Shown: piece by piece, positions 12,044 to 23,372 of the stretch
How the letters are laid out: every line of letters starts with the position of its first letter
Position numbering within the stretch: position 1 is the stretch's first letter
Source of the DNA: Alligator mississippiensis
Taxonomy: Eukaryota; Chordata; Crocodylia; Alligatoridae
Assembly (NCBI RefSeq): GCF_030867095.1
Contig: NC_081835.1
Location: 39,353,892-39,417,891, forward strand
Direction of reading: 5' to 3'
Length of the DNA stretch: 64,000 bases
Translations under genes and position numbers: made by a program
Notes under the pieces: model-generated
Told to the model about the DNA's origin: nothing
Databases searched by the model: none
What the model saw: only the letters and a program-made list of their open reading frames with translations

Positions 12044-12844
12044 CCAGCAGTTGGCAACCTCTTCAAGGTGTAGGCTGGAAAAACCCAGCTCTGGTCTGAC
12101 AGGCTTGGTGGTTTCCACAGCACATCAGTGGCCTGGGTCCACACTGGGACCAAGCAGCTAGGAGCTGTGCCTATATTGCCATGACTTCTTCCAGCCCCCC
12201 ACTCATGAGCTGGTGCATATTCACAGTTTCTAGCTGGTAGGAGCTGCACTGGGACCAGGCATTTTGGAGCTATGTCCATGTTACTGCCACTTCCGCGCTG
12301 CAGCTGGGAGAAGTGGCTGCATCGTGGACACAGCATCTAGATGTTCTGTCTCGGTGTAGCCCCTCACTGGCTGGAAGTTAACATTCTATCACCAGTAGTG
12401 TTTTTAACAAGTATATATCTACCTACATTATCTAGGTGTTCTTCCTTTAGTCAAAAAGGTGTACGTTTGCTAGGATAATTGCAGCTCTTTTATTTGATTT
12501 ACCTGGAGAGAGATAATTGATGCTGATAGTCCTTCTAATTCAACTTGAAATAAGACAAACTGTCTTTTGGCAAGCATTTCATTACTTATTAAAATTGAGT
12601 ATCTGGAATTTAATTCCAACTTCTGTACAAGCCAGAATGAAATAGTTCATTTTCACAGTTGTGTTCTTCTCTCCTCAGTACCAAGGGAGAGAGAAGCAGA
12701 TGTGACTCAAATACTTAATATTTATATTAAGCATCTTTAATCTGTGTTTCAAAGTAATTTACAAAAGAAGTATTCTCCTTCCTGCCCCTGTGTAAGAGGG
12801 GAGAATGGGGGCAGGGTGGAGGGAGAAAACTGAAATAATGCAGC

Positions 12845-13026
12845 AAATTGAGGGTGCTGAAGCACTGGTATGGGTTACCTAGAGAGCTGGTGGAATCTCT
12901 ATCCTTGGAAGTTTTTATGACCTGGCTCAACAAAGCCCTGGCTGGAATGATCTAGTTGGAGATAGCCCTGCTTTGAGCATGGGGTTGGACCTCCTGGGGT
13001 CCCTTCCAACCCTTATTTTCTATGAG
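12845..13026 (+). mobile_element. CR1 3' end fragment
   Basis: On the + strand the segment carries the terminal coding and 3' UTR blocks of CR1: GAGAGCTGGTGGAATCTC, then GGGTTGGACCTCCTGG and a TTTTCTATGAG end. It is truncated upstream. Confidence 0.75.
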
Positions 13027-13906
13027 TAAGTTGGTAACAAATCCTGGAATAGAACACTCATCTCTCCTGATGCCAGTCTGGGCTCTGCTCATTGCTCCCA
13101 CTGCCTTCCCAGTATTATATGCACAGGCAACCTGTTGCAAGTCTGCTAGTTTTTCAGTAGTTGCTTCTCACCCTAACTGCCTTTCACAAACATTGCTGAA
13201 TTAAAGTTCTTTGAGAGCCTCAGATGAAAGACTCTATAATCATGTAGAACATTTTGAGTTTTAATTCAAAACCTTCCATGAGTTCACATTCTTTCTCCCA
13301 TACAGTGATGCTTCTGTTTAGTTTCAGAAACCATTCATGTTGATTTTTAGTGACAGTCTTAATTTTGTATACTATAATACATTTCCATATATATTATAAT
13401 ATTTCTCACTAAAAGAGGCTCTGACCTTGTACAATATTATTTCTTTGTTTGTTTGTTTTTTTTTAAATCAGTTTTAAGATTGTGTTTGTATAGTAGTGGT
13501 TTGAAGTTTACTATTCTGGATTTGCTCTTCTTTTGTTCTAAGAAGTTTTTAAAGTAGACACTCGTGTTAGAAGTAGATTGGAAGTGATTTATTATTGGTA
13601 TTTGTACTGCAAGTATTTGAAGATTGTAGACTGACATAAAACACTGGCAATGCCTTATTATTTCCCTCTAGTGCTTTATATATACTTCATGATTCTTAAT
13701 AATGAAAATCGTGGGAAAGAGTGCAGGATGTTTAACCCATGCTGCAGTTAAAGAAAGAAAAAAGGTGTAATCAAGTCATTCCTGTACTGTAAGAATGCTG
13801 ATGTTTGTGCCCAAGTACTTACGTGCCTCTGAGTTTCTGCTGATGAAGTTCTTTCTGAAGAGTTCTTCCTCAAGAGCCTTGAACCTGGTTCCTCTTGCCT
13901 GATTCC

Positions 13907-13991
13907 AAGCTGAGGTAGTAGTTTGTACAGTTTGAGGGTCTATGATACCACCCGGTACAGGAGATTAACTGTACAGGCCACTGCCTTGCCT
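13907..13991 (+). ncRNA. let-7g: microRNA let-7g precursor hairpin
   Basis: The mature 5p arm at 13911-13932 begins TGAGGTAGTAGTTTGTACAG and matches let-7g over its whole 22 nt. The 3p arm (13969-13989, CTGTACAGGCCACTGCCTTG...) pairs with it. The loop keeps the let-7g sequence and a GGAG at 13960-13963, the known LIN28 zinc-knuckle site. Let-7 microRNAs repress growth and pluripotency mRNAs (for example LIN28, HMGA2, RAS) through Argonaute. The hairpin lies on the sense strand of WDR82 intron 2, as in mammals, so it is probably processed from the WDR82 primary transcript. Compared with the mammalian precursor as I remember it, there is one extra T just before the 3p arm (GAGATTAACTG), which should slightly change the upper stem. 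Confidence 0.97.
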
Positions 13992-16095
13992 GGGACAGAG
14001 CACTGTCAGCTGAAAGAATCATGTATTCATGCTTCACCGTTACTTTCTCTTTATCAGAGGAAGATGAGATTCTGCATAGATTCTTCTGAAATCAGGTAAT
14101 GGCAGTTTCTAGCAGAAAATTTAAGGATGTTCTGTCACTATTATCTGTAATAGATTTAGTGAGGGGAGCCAAGATTGCCTGAAATCCATCCTCCCTCAGT
14201 GGCTGGGGAGTGATAGTTTGCAGGCTGGTATACCAGGAACGTGTTCTGCTTCTTGATAGCGAGAATTTGAACCATTTCACCCTGATTCGTATAGATCTCA
14301 GCCTCCTACAGTGCATGGTAATTTTTTATTACTGTCTAGGTCATTCTTGTTTTGTTTGTATTTGACCCTGAGCTGCTGGTGTTCATACCCTGCACTGCCA
14401 TTGAAGGTAGATATCTTCAAGGATGGGAGAGATGGGTTATGGCTTACAGACTTCAGGTGTTCATTAAATGTTATTTGTTAAAATGTATTGGTACTAGTGG
14501 TAAAGGGCTATAAACAAAATTAACAAAATTTGCACCCCTGCCTCTACTTTCACCTTTAGTATTAACATCGCAGCCTTAACACTTCTTAGGGTATGGGCCA
14601 GTGTTCACTTAAAATGCTGCAGTGCCTCAGCACTATAAAAATACAGTGGTATGGGGGCATGCAGGCATTCCAGCTCTCTGACTGGAGAGTTATGAAGTCT
14701 CTTTAAAGACGTGTTTTCCAGAAAGAGGGTGATAGACTGTCCCTCTTCTCCCCCTCTTACCCCCATGGCAGAAGCAGCTTTAGGGCCAAGGCAGCCTGCA
14801 GGGGTGAAAGCCATTGTTGACATCTGGTGGAGCTGCCATGGTTCCTGCAGGACGTGAAGTAACTCTTCTAGCTGCCACTTCTGCTACCACAGGAAAAAGT
14901 TCTTTTCACTGCTCCCCACAGCAGGGGCAGCAGGATTCCATCAGGGCCTGTGGCAGCGGAACAGGCCGTCACGCAGACAGCAGTTCTCCTTTCCTTGGAG
15001 CAAGGAGGGAGGGAGAGAAGAGGACTATAGGACCCTAGGGGGTCCCTAGAGACAATTGTAGTGCTATGTGTACCTGTGCAGTTAGTTATGTGTAGTTTTA
15101 CGAAATGTAACCCTACCAAGAAGTTCCTGTTTGAAAGTGCTAATATTTGATAACACTTCGAGTATCTTTGCAATGCTACAAACAGCTTGAAGGACTGTGT
15201 GCTCCCTTTCTGTAGCACTACAAAAGCATATTTAGTGCTACAAATATAATGCCTGTCCAGGGCCTAAATTGATGTCTTGTTCAGTACTGTTACTCTGATT
15301 TTAAAAGCTCTGTAGGAATCAAAATATTAAAGTCTCTTTCATTGCTCATAACACTAATATTTTCTTTCATCCACTTCCTTTTTTTAAAAACAGCATTCTT
15401 ACTTGCTTTTAAATTGCTTTTACATTAAAAGCATCTCTTCAGTTTCTGTACTCGTTATTCCTGCTGCTTTCCACCCCAGCTTTAACCAGACAAGAAGAGC
15501 TCAGATAAAACTGAGTGTTTTAGTTAAAGCTTCTTTAACTGAGTTGTGTATGATTAAATGTTGGTGTTCATATTCCACCCTAGTTTTGAAGTTAACATCC
15601 CATCTCATCAGGTGCTGGATGTCAGAGTTAGCATCTTTGCTATGACTATGTTGCTCTAGATCAGTCTTGTGTCGTCCCCCCCCCAGTCACATTTAATAGG
15701 ACATCCCAATCACATAGTGAAAAATGTGCTTAACAGGCTAGCTCTTACTCTTTATAAAGCTGTAATTCCATGGAAAGTGCTGCAGCAAAATCTCTTAACA
15801 ATTTTTGTTTCAATTTCTGGAGTTAATGTGTATAAATCTGTTTGCCTGTACTGTGTGACATTATCTGCTGACTGAGGGGAACATCCTAACTAGTTGCCCC
15901 TGTTCCTGTGCTTCTTTTGTATTCCAGCTTTGTTTTGAGTGCCAGTCAGTATTGTCTAAGTTCCTAACTTGGTTGACCCCAGCTTTAATGTGCAACTTTA
16001 TGCCAAACTCCTTCACTGCAGTAGGATAGTGGTCATTGCTGTCTGGTGGGTTACATTTATTGTGTGATATTCCTTACTGTCTTATTTTCTTGCAG

Positions 16096-16162
16096 ATACA
16101 ATCCGATACCTCTCACTGCATGACAATAAATACATCCGATATTTCCCTGGGCATACAAAGAG
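16096..16162 (+). CDS. WDR82: WDR82 exon 3
   Basis: This 67 bp exon completes Asp87 and encodes residues 88-108 ([20 protein letters not shown]...), ending inside Arg109. The acceptor is ttgcag and the donor gtgaga. It is the end of one WD blade and the start of the linker to the next. The His-Thr-Lys here is His-Ser-Lys in the mammalian protein as I recall it, a conservative change. The next exon follows after only 257 bp. Confidence 0.97.
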
Positions 16163-16419
16163 GTGAGAGACTGAGTGAAGGGATACTTTACTTCTCCAGA
16201 TCTTGGTGCTTTAAAGTCTCAATGAGAGGCTAAAACTGGTTATAATGAGCATAAACCATGTACAGCTTTATTCACTCTGCTTCATTTGCCATTGGGGTTG
16301 TGAAGGGGGAGATGTTCATAAGTATTACAGATTAGCACGCAGATGGCAGGATACATGTTGCATCGTTAACTTTCCTGCAGATCTGTGCAGTCTCTGATAT
16401 ATCTAGTCTTGTGTTACAG

Positions 16420-16519
16420 AGTGGTTGCTCTCTCCATGTCTCCAGTGGATGATACTTTTATTTCTGGATCACTTGATAAGACCATCCGGCTTTGGGATCT
16501 CCGGTCTCCAAACTGTCAG
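16420..16519 (+). CDS. WDR82: WDR82 exon 4
   Basis: This 100 bp exon supplies the last base of Arg109 and residues 110-142. It includes [20 protein letters not shown], a complete WD40 core with the signature Leu-Trp-Asp. It ends on a codon boundary after Gln142. The acceptor is gttacag and the donor gtggga. Confidence 0.97.
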
Positions 16520-18228
16520 GTGGGATACCAGATTTAAATGTCTATCTACATGAAGGGTACAAAAAAAGTGCTTTCAGTTTGAAACTGTAGAATTGATTGT
16601 AGGTCAGATTCATGATATTCGTACTTATTCTATTACGAAATAATTTTTGCACTTCATATCACTCCTTACTAGAATTCCAAAATCAAAATTGCAATATCTC
16701 TTGTGATGCAGAGACATAACACGTGAAGTGTTTTAAAGTACAACAGAGTTTGAAACCTTTCAAAAATACAGAGTTTCAGCCACAGACAGACTTGTAGTTG
16801 TTGTATTATTTGTTGTTATTGTTTAAATTTTGAATAATGTGTTTCCATGGGGAGAGGGAGTGGGATTTGGAAAAGCTATAACCCACCCTAGAGGGAAGTG
16901 TGTAGCTTGGGAGGAACAATAATGGAGGTAGGGAGACTCTCTTGGGTGTGAGGAACAGGAGGAAGAGTTGTTGGGTAGGATGGGGGGGAGTTGGTTACTT
17001 TCTTTTATGTAATAAATTTATGAGAGTGGGAAGTGAGGCTGGGCTGGCAGGGAGATGCCCTCCTGGGTCAGAGTCAAGGGAAAGGGAGGATATAGGGTGG
17101 GGTGAATTGCTTTTGATATTGGGGGAGGGTGTTTTGTTGTACCTTATTTGAATATTTTATGCCATTTCTAGATGTTTTATATTTTTTGTAAACCACTGTA
17201 AGCTTTTTTGGGGGCGAATGGCTTATGGATCAAGTAAATAATACAGCCCCCTGCTCCCCTTCCCCATCCCCTAAGCACTTCAAAATTATCACAGTAGAAA
17301 AGTAGTGATGGAAGGGTCCTCCAGAGGTCATGTAGTTTTTCCCACTGCCTTATGCAGGATCATCCCTCTCCAAACCATCCCATATAAATCCTTGTCTAAC
17401 TTGTTACTAAAACTATACAATCAAATCTGTTGCACAACCACAAGGCGTAACACCTAACTTGCCATAAGTAAAGCAAGGGGACAGTGGTGGTCGGTGTACT
17501 GCTGCTGCAAGGGTTAGAATCAGAGCTTGTCTACTTCCTTATCCAAATAATCCTTATAAGGTGCCTGGCTGCAATTTACTTTGCCTCACTTCACAAAAAA
17601 AAATTAACTGTTGAGTACCTGCTACTTCTTTGCGTCTTCTGTTAAGTATTCCCCCTGGCTATTTAACAATGGGCCAACAGCTTCCTTGGTTGTTAAAATT
17701 ATACTTCAGAAATCCACAAGGGTCATGCACCTTGCTACAGAGGAAGGCAAAAACCCCTACAGTCCCTACTGGTCTGATAGTAAGATTTAAATTCTACTCT
17801 GATCCCAAATATAGCAATTGGGCTGACTCTGTTCAAAAGGGCAAGATGCTTTAGCCAGGAACCTCTGGGATTTAGTCTCAACAGAAACACTGGCACATCC
17901 TAATCAAAATCCCCTGCATGGCTGCTGCCAAAACCCAATACTTCTGAGGAAGACTAATAGGAAGGGGGATAAGAAAATTCCATCCTGACCCCATGTGGCA
18001 ATTGGCAAAGCCCAGAAGCCCAGAAAATACTAAACACTCTCCATTCTACTCAGCAAGCATAACTCCACACAACACACTGTCTAACTGGACAGCCAGAACT
18101 CTCCTTTCTGTATCCCCTCCATAACCTTATTCCAGCTCCTTTAACCACCTTTGTAACTGAGCCACTTGTGAAGGTGTGTGTGTACACTTGCTCTAGACAG
18201 AGTATTCTAGGTGTAATTACTTCTAGAT

Positions 18229-18633
18229 CAGTGAGTCTCAACCAATGTGCTGCAAGACCTCCTCAGGGTGCTGTGGCAGTGGCAGTAGTCAGGGTAAAAA
18301 ACTGCCTTGCACACTTCTGCATCACTGCTCTGATCCGCCTGAAGCAGACAAGAGCTGACTGGTGCTGTGTAGCCCTTCCTAGTCCTCCTCCCACACCTCC
18401 TCCCAAAAAAGAGGTGAATGGGACAGCTCCACCTGCACTCCTGTTTCTGGGGGGAGCATGGGGGTGGGGGCTAAACTGGGAAGGACTGCATCAGCCAGCT
18501 TCTGCCTCCTTTAGGCTGATTTAGATCCTTAATACAAGAGGAGAGTAGTGTGCAGCCTTTCCCAGTCTGGCTGCACAGCAGGTGTGCAGGGGAACTTTAC
18601 CTGGAGACAGTAGATCCTGGTTGAGAAGCACTG
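18229..18633. mobile_element. hAT-like element
   Basis: The left end is CAGTGAGTCTCAACC and the right end, reverse-complemented, is CAGTGCTTCTCAACC, the widespread hAT terminal motif. I did not find a matching 8-bp target duplication, so the ends may have been rearranged. The interior has no transposase. Confidence 0.6.
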
Positions 18634-18714
18634 AGGAAGCAGCAATAGCTGTTGTCAGCCAGATGTGTTGCTGCCACATTCCAAAAGTGCTGAGAAGGCC
18701 TGGTTTATTCCTGA

Positions 18715-19060
18715 CATGTTTATCTAGCCTCTGCTTGAACATCTCCAATGATAGAGATTCCACAGCATCCTGAGGCAGTCTATTCCACTGCCTCACTGTT
18801 CTAGCTATGAAGATTTTCTTGGTATCCAGTATAAATCTACTTCGTTGCAACTTCAAACCATAGATTTGTGTATTGCTCTCTGCAGCAACACAGAAAAGGC
18901 GGTCTCCTTTTTTATAGCAGCCCTTTAGATAGTTGAAGACACAGTCTGGAAGCTGAATAGGCCTCAACCTCTCCTCAAATGGCTTGCTTTGCAAGCCCTT
19001 TATCATTTTTGTCACCTGTCTGTTGAAGCTCTCTGACCTTTCCACATCATTTAAAAAATG
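18715..19060 (-). mobile_element. Old CR1/L3-like LINE fragment
   Basis: On the - strand the frame from about 19045 downward reads like the C-terminal part of a CR1-type ORF2 (LQSKPFEERLRPIQLPDCV and RFILDTKKIFIARTVRQWNR), followed by the typical LPQDAVESLSLEMFKQRLDK block. The copy is diverged and truncated at both ends. Confidence 0.7.
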
Positions 19061-19342
19061 TGAAGCCCAAAGCTGGAGCCAAATGTGGAGCCCTGGTACT
19101 CTGCAGCCAGGGGGTACAATATGAGGGGTTGCTTGATGCTGGGGGTCACTCCTCCCAGCACCCTCCTGGGGGTCAGGGTGCAGGGTCCTGCATTGTGGGT
19201 TACCTAGGGGACTGACCTAATGTGAAACACTTCATAATGAAACAGTACAAAATAGTATGTACTTCCTTCTGACTGACTCCCCAGCCCCTGGCTTGTTTAC
19301 TTTTCACTCCATCCAGGAAGAGCACACACCAACTGCTGCAGC

Positions 19343-19500
19343 TTCCTTAGCCTGACGAAGGGTTTTTGAACCTGAAAGCTTGCTTAATAACTATTCTCCA
19401 ACCATTTGGGTTGGTCTAATAAAAGATATCAAATTCACCCAAGGAACCTTGTCTGCCTATGTCCTTAGACCAACACGGCTACAACCTAAACCCGTGCCTA
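19343..19500 (+). repeat. Dispersed repeat with hammerhead-like core
   Basis: The repeat contains CTGACGA (19352-19358), a self-complementary stretch, then GAAA (19374-19377) and GCTTGCTTAA. This is the CUGANGA - stem II - GAAA arrangement of a hammerhead ribozyme. Downstream it has GGTTGGTCTAATAAAAGATA, a block also seen beside the cores at 33815 and 43531. Hammerhead motifs are known in Penelope-like retroelements, so a Penelope-type origin is plausible but unproven. There is no coding sequence. Confidence 0.5.
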
Positions 19501-19839
19501 CTTCCTTCTGATACATTTTTGTCACGCTTCAGGAATTTGGGAGTATTTTATCACTACAAGGCACAATTCCCAAAATGTACTATCACATGCCATAGTTACA
19601 GTCTGACCAAAGGGAAAATACCTTCCTGACCTTAAATTTAGTGGTGCCTTTCATGAAGGAAAATAAACCTTAACAACCCCAGCTGATACACAGGAAAAAA
19701 CCGTAGGTATGGGATTACCACTAGACTCCTTCTACAACATAAAAGCCATCTTAATAACCTAACTTGGGGACCACAATCATTTGACTCTATATTACATTCC
19801 TTGAATGTCCCATCATTCTGTCCTTCCCTAAATTTACCT

Positions 19840-20400
19840 ACTTGAGTCTTAAAATGATTTCAGGTTTTCCCATTCCTTGATTGTCACATGACAAATGTAC
19901 TTGTAGACTGTGATTGCATTCTGTAATCTCTGTTTTGTAAGTGAAACAAGCCAAACCTTTAATACTTTTGCATAAGAAAGTCTCAGTTCCATTAACCATC
20001 TTAGTGGCCCTTGTTTGAACTCATAATAGTTTAAGGCACCCCTTTTTTTTTTTTTTTTTGAACGTTGCCAGAACTGCACATAGTATTCTAAACAGAGTCT
20101 TATCAATGCCTTTGCAGTGGTGCCCTGTCTGTACTGTTCCTAAGATGCCGGAAAACACAGCTTTTACTGTAGCTTGTTTAATGCACTTTAAGATTGCATT
20201 AGCCTTTCACAGCTGTATTTCAGTGGCAATGCATTTTCATCCTACCATCAGCCAGTATACCCTGGTCCTCTTTTCCTCAGCAGTCTCTAGACTATGCGCC
20301 TCTATCTTCAAGCTGAAGTCCTTGTTTATTTCTAAGTGTCTTCATTGTGTTAAACTTAATTCCATTTTTAATTCTCTAGTCCATGAGATTATCTAAATTC
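19840..20400 (-). mobile_element. Old CR1/L3-like LINE fragment
   Basis: The - strand retains blocks of a CR1-type ORF2 C-terminus, for example the [14 protein letters not shown] piece near 20065-20106. These are shifted by indels and split by a T run at 20043-20059. The copy is old and not coding. Confidence 0.6.
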
Positions 20401-20420
20401 TGTCTTTTCTATATTGTCAG

Positions 20421-21690
20421 CAGGGATGCTGATTTTTCCCTGATTTAAAAAATCACAAATTCTTTGATAAAACCCCCAAAATCCATGATTAAAATTAAAG
20501 GCCCCCCCACAACCTCCCCTCTGCCCCCCAGTCCTGCTGGAGGGGGGCCCCCAGTTGCCAGGGCTATGGGGCCAGGGACCCAGGTCTGCAACTCCCTGCC
20601 CCCAACAGAAGGCAATGGCTGCTGCAGGGGGAGGAGCACAGAGCTGGCTCCCTCACTAATGCCTGCCTGCTGCAGGCAGGGGTGGGGCTGGCTCCTGGTG
20701 GCAGTGTGCACTTCCTGAGGGCAGGGGGGACCTGCGCCCCCCAGATCTGTGCAGGGGATGGGGGCAGGGCAGGTGTGTGCTGTGTGCAGCTTCCCTGAAG
20801 GGTTGATAGTGTCGCTCTGGGTCCATGCACTGCCAGCTGGGTGGGCACTCCTGTGGGAAGCTGGCTGGGGGATGAGGACTGAGGAAGCGGGGAGGTGTTG
20901 GGGAAAGCTGGACATGAAGTACCCACCCGGCCGGTGGCACATAAACTCGAAGTGGCACGGTATCTGCCTGGGCAGGCTGCGCGCCTCCATGTGTAGTTTC
21001 CCTGAAGTGCTGATAGCACGCCACTCTGGGTCCATGCGCCGCCAGCCAGGTGGACACTATATGTGGGGCTTTCCCCAACGCCTCCCCATTCCCTTAGCCC
21101 CCAGCCAGCTTTCCGCAGGAGTGCCCACCTGGCCACTGTTGCATGAACCCAGAGTGGTGCGCTATCAGTCCTTCAGGGAAACCGCACATGGAAGCACAGA
21201 GCCCACTCGGGATGATACTGTGCCACTTGTGGTCCATGTGCCACCCGGTGGGCAGGCACTCCATGTCTTTTTCTGTAAGACCTCCCCGCTCCCTCAGCCC
21301 CCAGCCAGCTTCCTGCAGCCAGCTTCCCGCCCCCCTCCCCCCCACCCTGCCAGTGCTCCCCAGCCTTGACCCGCAACTTGCCAGCCCCCTGCAAGCCCCA
21401 CTTAGTTCACAGGCTCCAGGAAAGGAAGCGAGCCTGAGCCCAGCCTTGGGTGACTAAGAGCCTCAGGCCCAGCTCTTTCCCCTCTCCAGGCAGAGTTGGG
21501 GATTTCCCACCCTTTTTGCAATTAGCTCGAGCAGGCTGGAGCTCTGCTGGAACTCTGCCAGCCTGCAGAGCCCTTTGCAAAAGTTGGAAATCTGCTAAAA
21601 GATGACATCCATTTTTTTTCTCTCTGATAAAATAGGGAAATCCATGGTTTTCTCTGTTTTTCCGTGGGAAACGGGAAATCTGGATATCTG
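20421..21690. mobile_element. Non-autonomous hAT element (CAGGGATC family)
   Basis: The left end is CAGGGATGCTGATTTTTCCC and the right end, reverse-complemented, is CAGATATCCAGATTTCCC. The flanks are a perfect 8-bp duplication, attgtcag, at 20413-20420 and 21691-21698. The 1.27 kb interior is GC-rich, with inverted sub-repeats around GGTGGGCACTCCTG. The overlapping Pro/Gly-rich frames in it are not genes. Related copies are at 39979, 48299 and 50223. Confidence 0.85.
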
Positions 21691-22667
21691 ATTGTCAGTG
21701 CCCACAACTTAAGTGTCATCTGCTTACTTCAGGGTGACACTTCTATTGCAGTACTCTTTAAAATTAAAATTTTTTTGTTTTGGTTTGGTTTGATAGTATG
21801 CGTGTTAGTAGGAGCCGTTTGCCATTTAGGGTCCAGACGCTTGTAGCAATTGAACCATTCCAAAATGTCACTGATTGGGAAGTGGTTTACAGTTGTGTGA
21901 AGTGCTGCGGCTCAGATACTAGAGTATGGGAGTGAGCTTCCAGCCCAGCAGGCCTCATAGTGGGGGAAGGGGAAAGGGAGTGCTTGCATCAGTGCTTGGG
22001 GAGTCCCAGGATGTAGGTGACCTTTAAATGGAAGGTTTTTCACTTCTCCGTTTTCCCCTCTTAAACATGAGTTCAGTAAACTTCAGGAGCCTGCAATTGA
22101 CCATTGTGCTTGCTTCACTTGGGGCTGGAGGATGGGGGGAGAAGGGAAGAGCCTGGATCCACACTTTTGCAGTCCCAGAGCCTGAGAGGACATGATGCAG
22201 AAGTGCAGTCAAGTAGGGAGTGAGAACGCAGCTGGTTGTTAGAAAGCTAGTCTTTACTGAACAAGCAGGGCAAGGGAGTGCATTGATGAAAGTGCAAACA
22301 ATAGGGGGAGGAAAGGGTGGAAGGATAGTAGAGTTCTAGCCCTATACAAGATAGGCCAGTTACAGCAGTTTGAGGGTGATTGTAAGGAACAGTGCAGTGT
22401 GGGACGTCTGGAGAGTTGACCAAACTAGTGTCATGGAATGTTTGGTATCCACACATAACACTGATCTGGTTCACATTGAACCAGTTCAAAATAGCGCTCA
22501 ACTTTTTCAGGTACATTTTTTGAACAATTCCAGATGTCTCTAAATTGGTTTAACAGGCCTGTATATCTGTCTGCTTTAGGTTTAAAACATGCTTAAACTG
22601 GTTTAGGGGTGTGGACAGACATAACATGTGAAGCATTCCAAGAATGTTAGTGATTTAGAAATCCATT

Positions 22668-23372
22668 CACAATTGTTCCTGGACAGAAGTGTCCACACAC
22701 AAACTGCTTGGGGTTTTAAGCAGAGCAGTCACCTTTTTAGGGATTGCCAAAACACCACCAGGGGGGATTAGAGTATCAAGACCACCATGTGTTCCAAGGG
22801 TCAGTGCCTGGCATTTCCCCTGGATTCCTCTACAGTGGGAGGAAGACCTGGATTGGGGCAAGAAGGTTGGAGTGGAAGGGATGTTGGGCTGTGTGGCCCT
22901 CTTCCTACAGTTCCCAGGCTGCTGGGTTTATTGAGGCCTTTCCAAGAACTCCCTGGCTTTTCCAACCCCTGCCCTGAAAAGCCACCTTGTCAGTTTTGCC
23001 TCCCTGCTATGAGTAGTGGGATCCCAGGCTCAATCTGGGTGGAGTTAGAGGGGTTATCAGGTTTTTCTTGCTCCCTGCTTCTGGACTGCTACTGCTGCTT
23101 TCTGCCCAACCCACATCCCATGCCTCAGTTTCCCTGCATGACTAATCTATACAGCTCATACCTGTACTTGCTTGAGCACTACTGAACTCTGTAGTGATAC
23201 CCAGACAGGGTGACTGGGGTTTGTGTGTGTATGGAGAGCGTGGAACTAGAATAAACCTGGAATGTTTAGTCATTCCAGGTGCTGGTTGTTTTGGCAATCC
23301 CTAAAAAGGTGACTGTTCTGCTTAAAACCCCAAGCAGTTTGTGTGAGAATACTTCTGTCCAGGAACAATTGT
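22668..23372. repeat. Long inverted repeat (fold-back element)
   Basis: The left arm (22668-22756) runs from CAATTGTTCCTGGACAGAAG through AAACTGCTTGGGGTTTTAAG to GGGATTGCCAAAACA. The right arm (about 23284-23372) is its reverse complement with few differences. The arms are about 88 bp and enclose about 530 bp without a gene. A related single arm occurs near 34915-34990. The structure suggests a long-TIR non-autonomous DNA transposon. Confidence 0.7.

Larger units (their letters stand above)
2495..16095 (+). other. WDR82: WDR82 intron 2 (host of let-7g)
   Basis: This 13.6 kb GT-AG intron (gtaagt ... ttgcag) is occupied by CR1 copies at 3736-7760, a hAT element at 5035-6634, a solo LTR at 8346-8991, a GC-rich repeat near 10640-11600, short CR1 tails, and let-7g at about 13907-13991. 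The stretches 8992-10640, 13027-13900 and 13992-16095 are AT-rich and hold nothing else I can identify. No protein-coding frame of substance is present. Confidence 0.85.

Noticed and set aside
14814..15038. 74-codon + strand frame after let-7g
   Set aside because: No domain, no conserved neighbour and no splice context; it is likely chance.
20445..21369. Several 140-206 codon frames on both strands
   Set aside because: All lie within the hAT element 20421-21690 and reflect GC-rich inverted sub-repeats.
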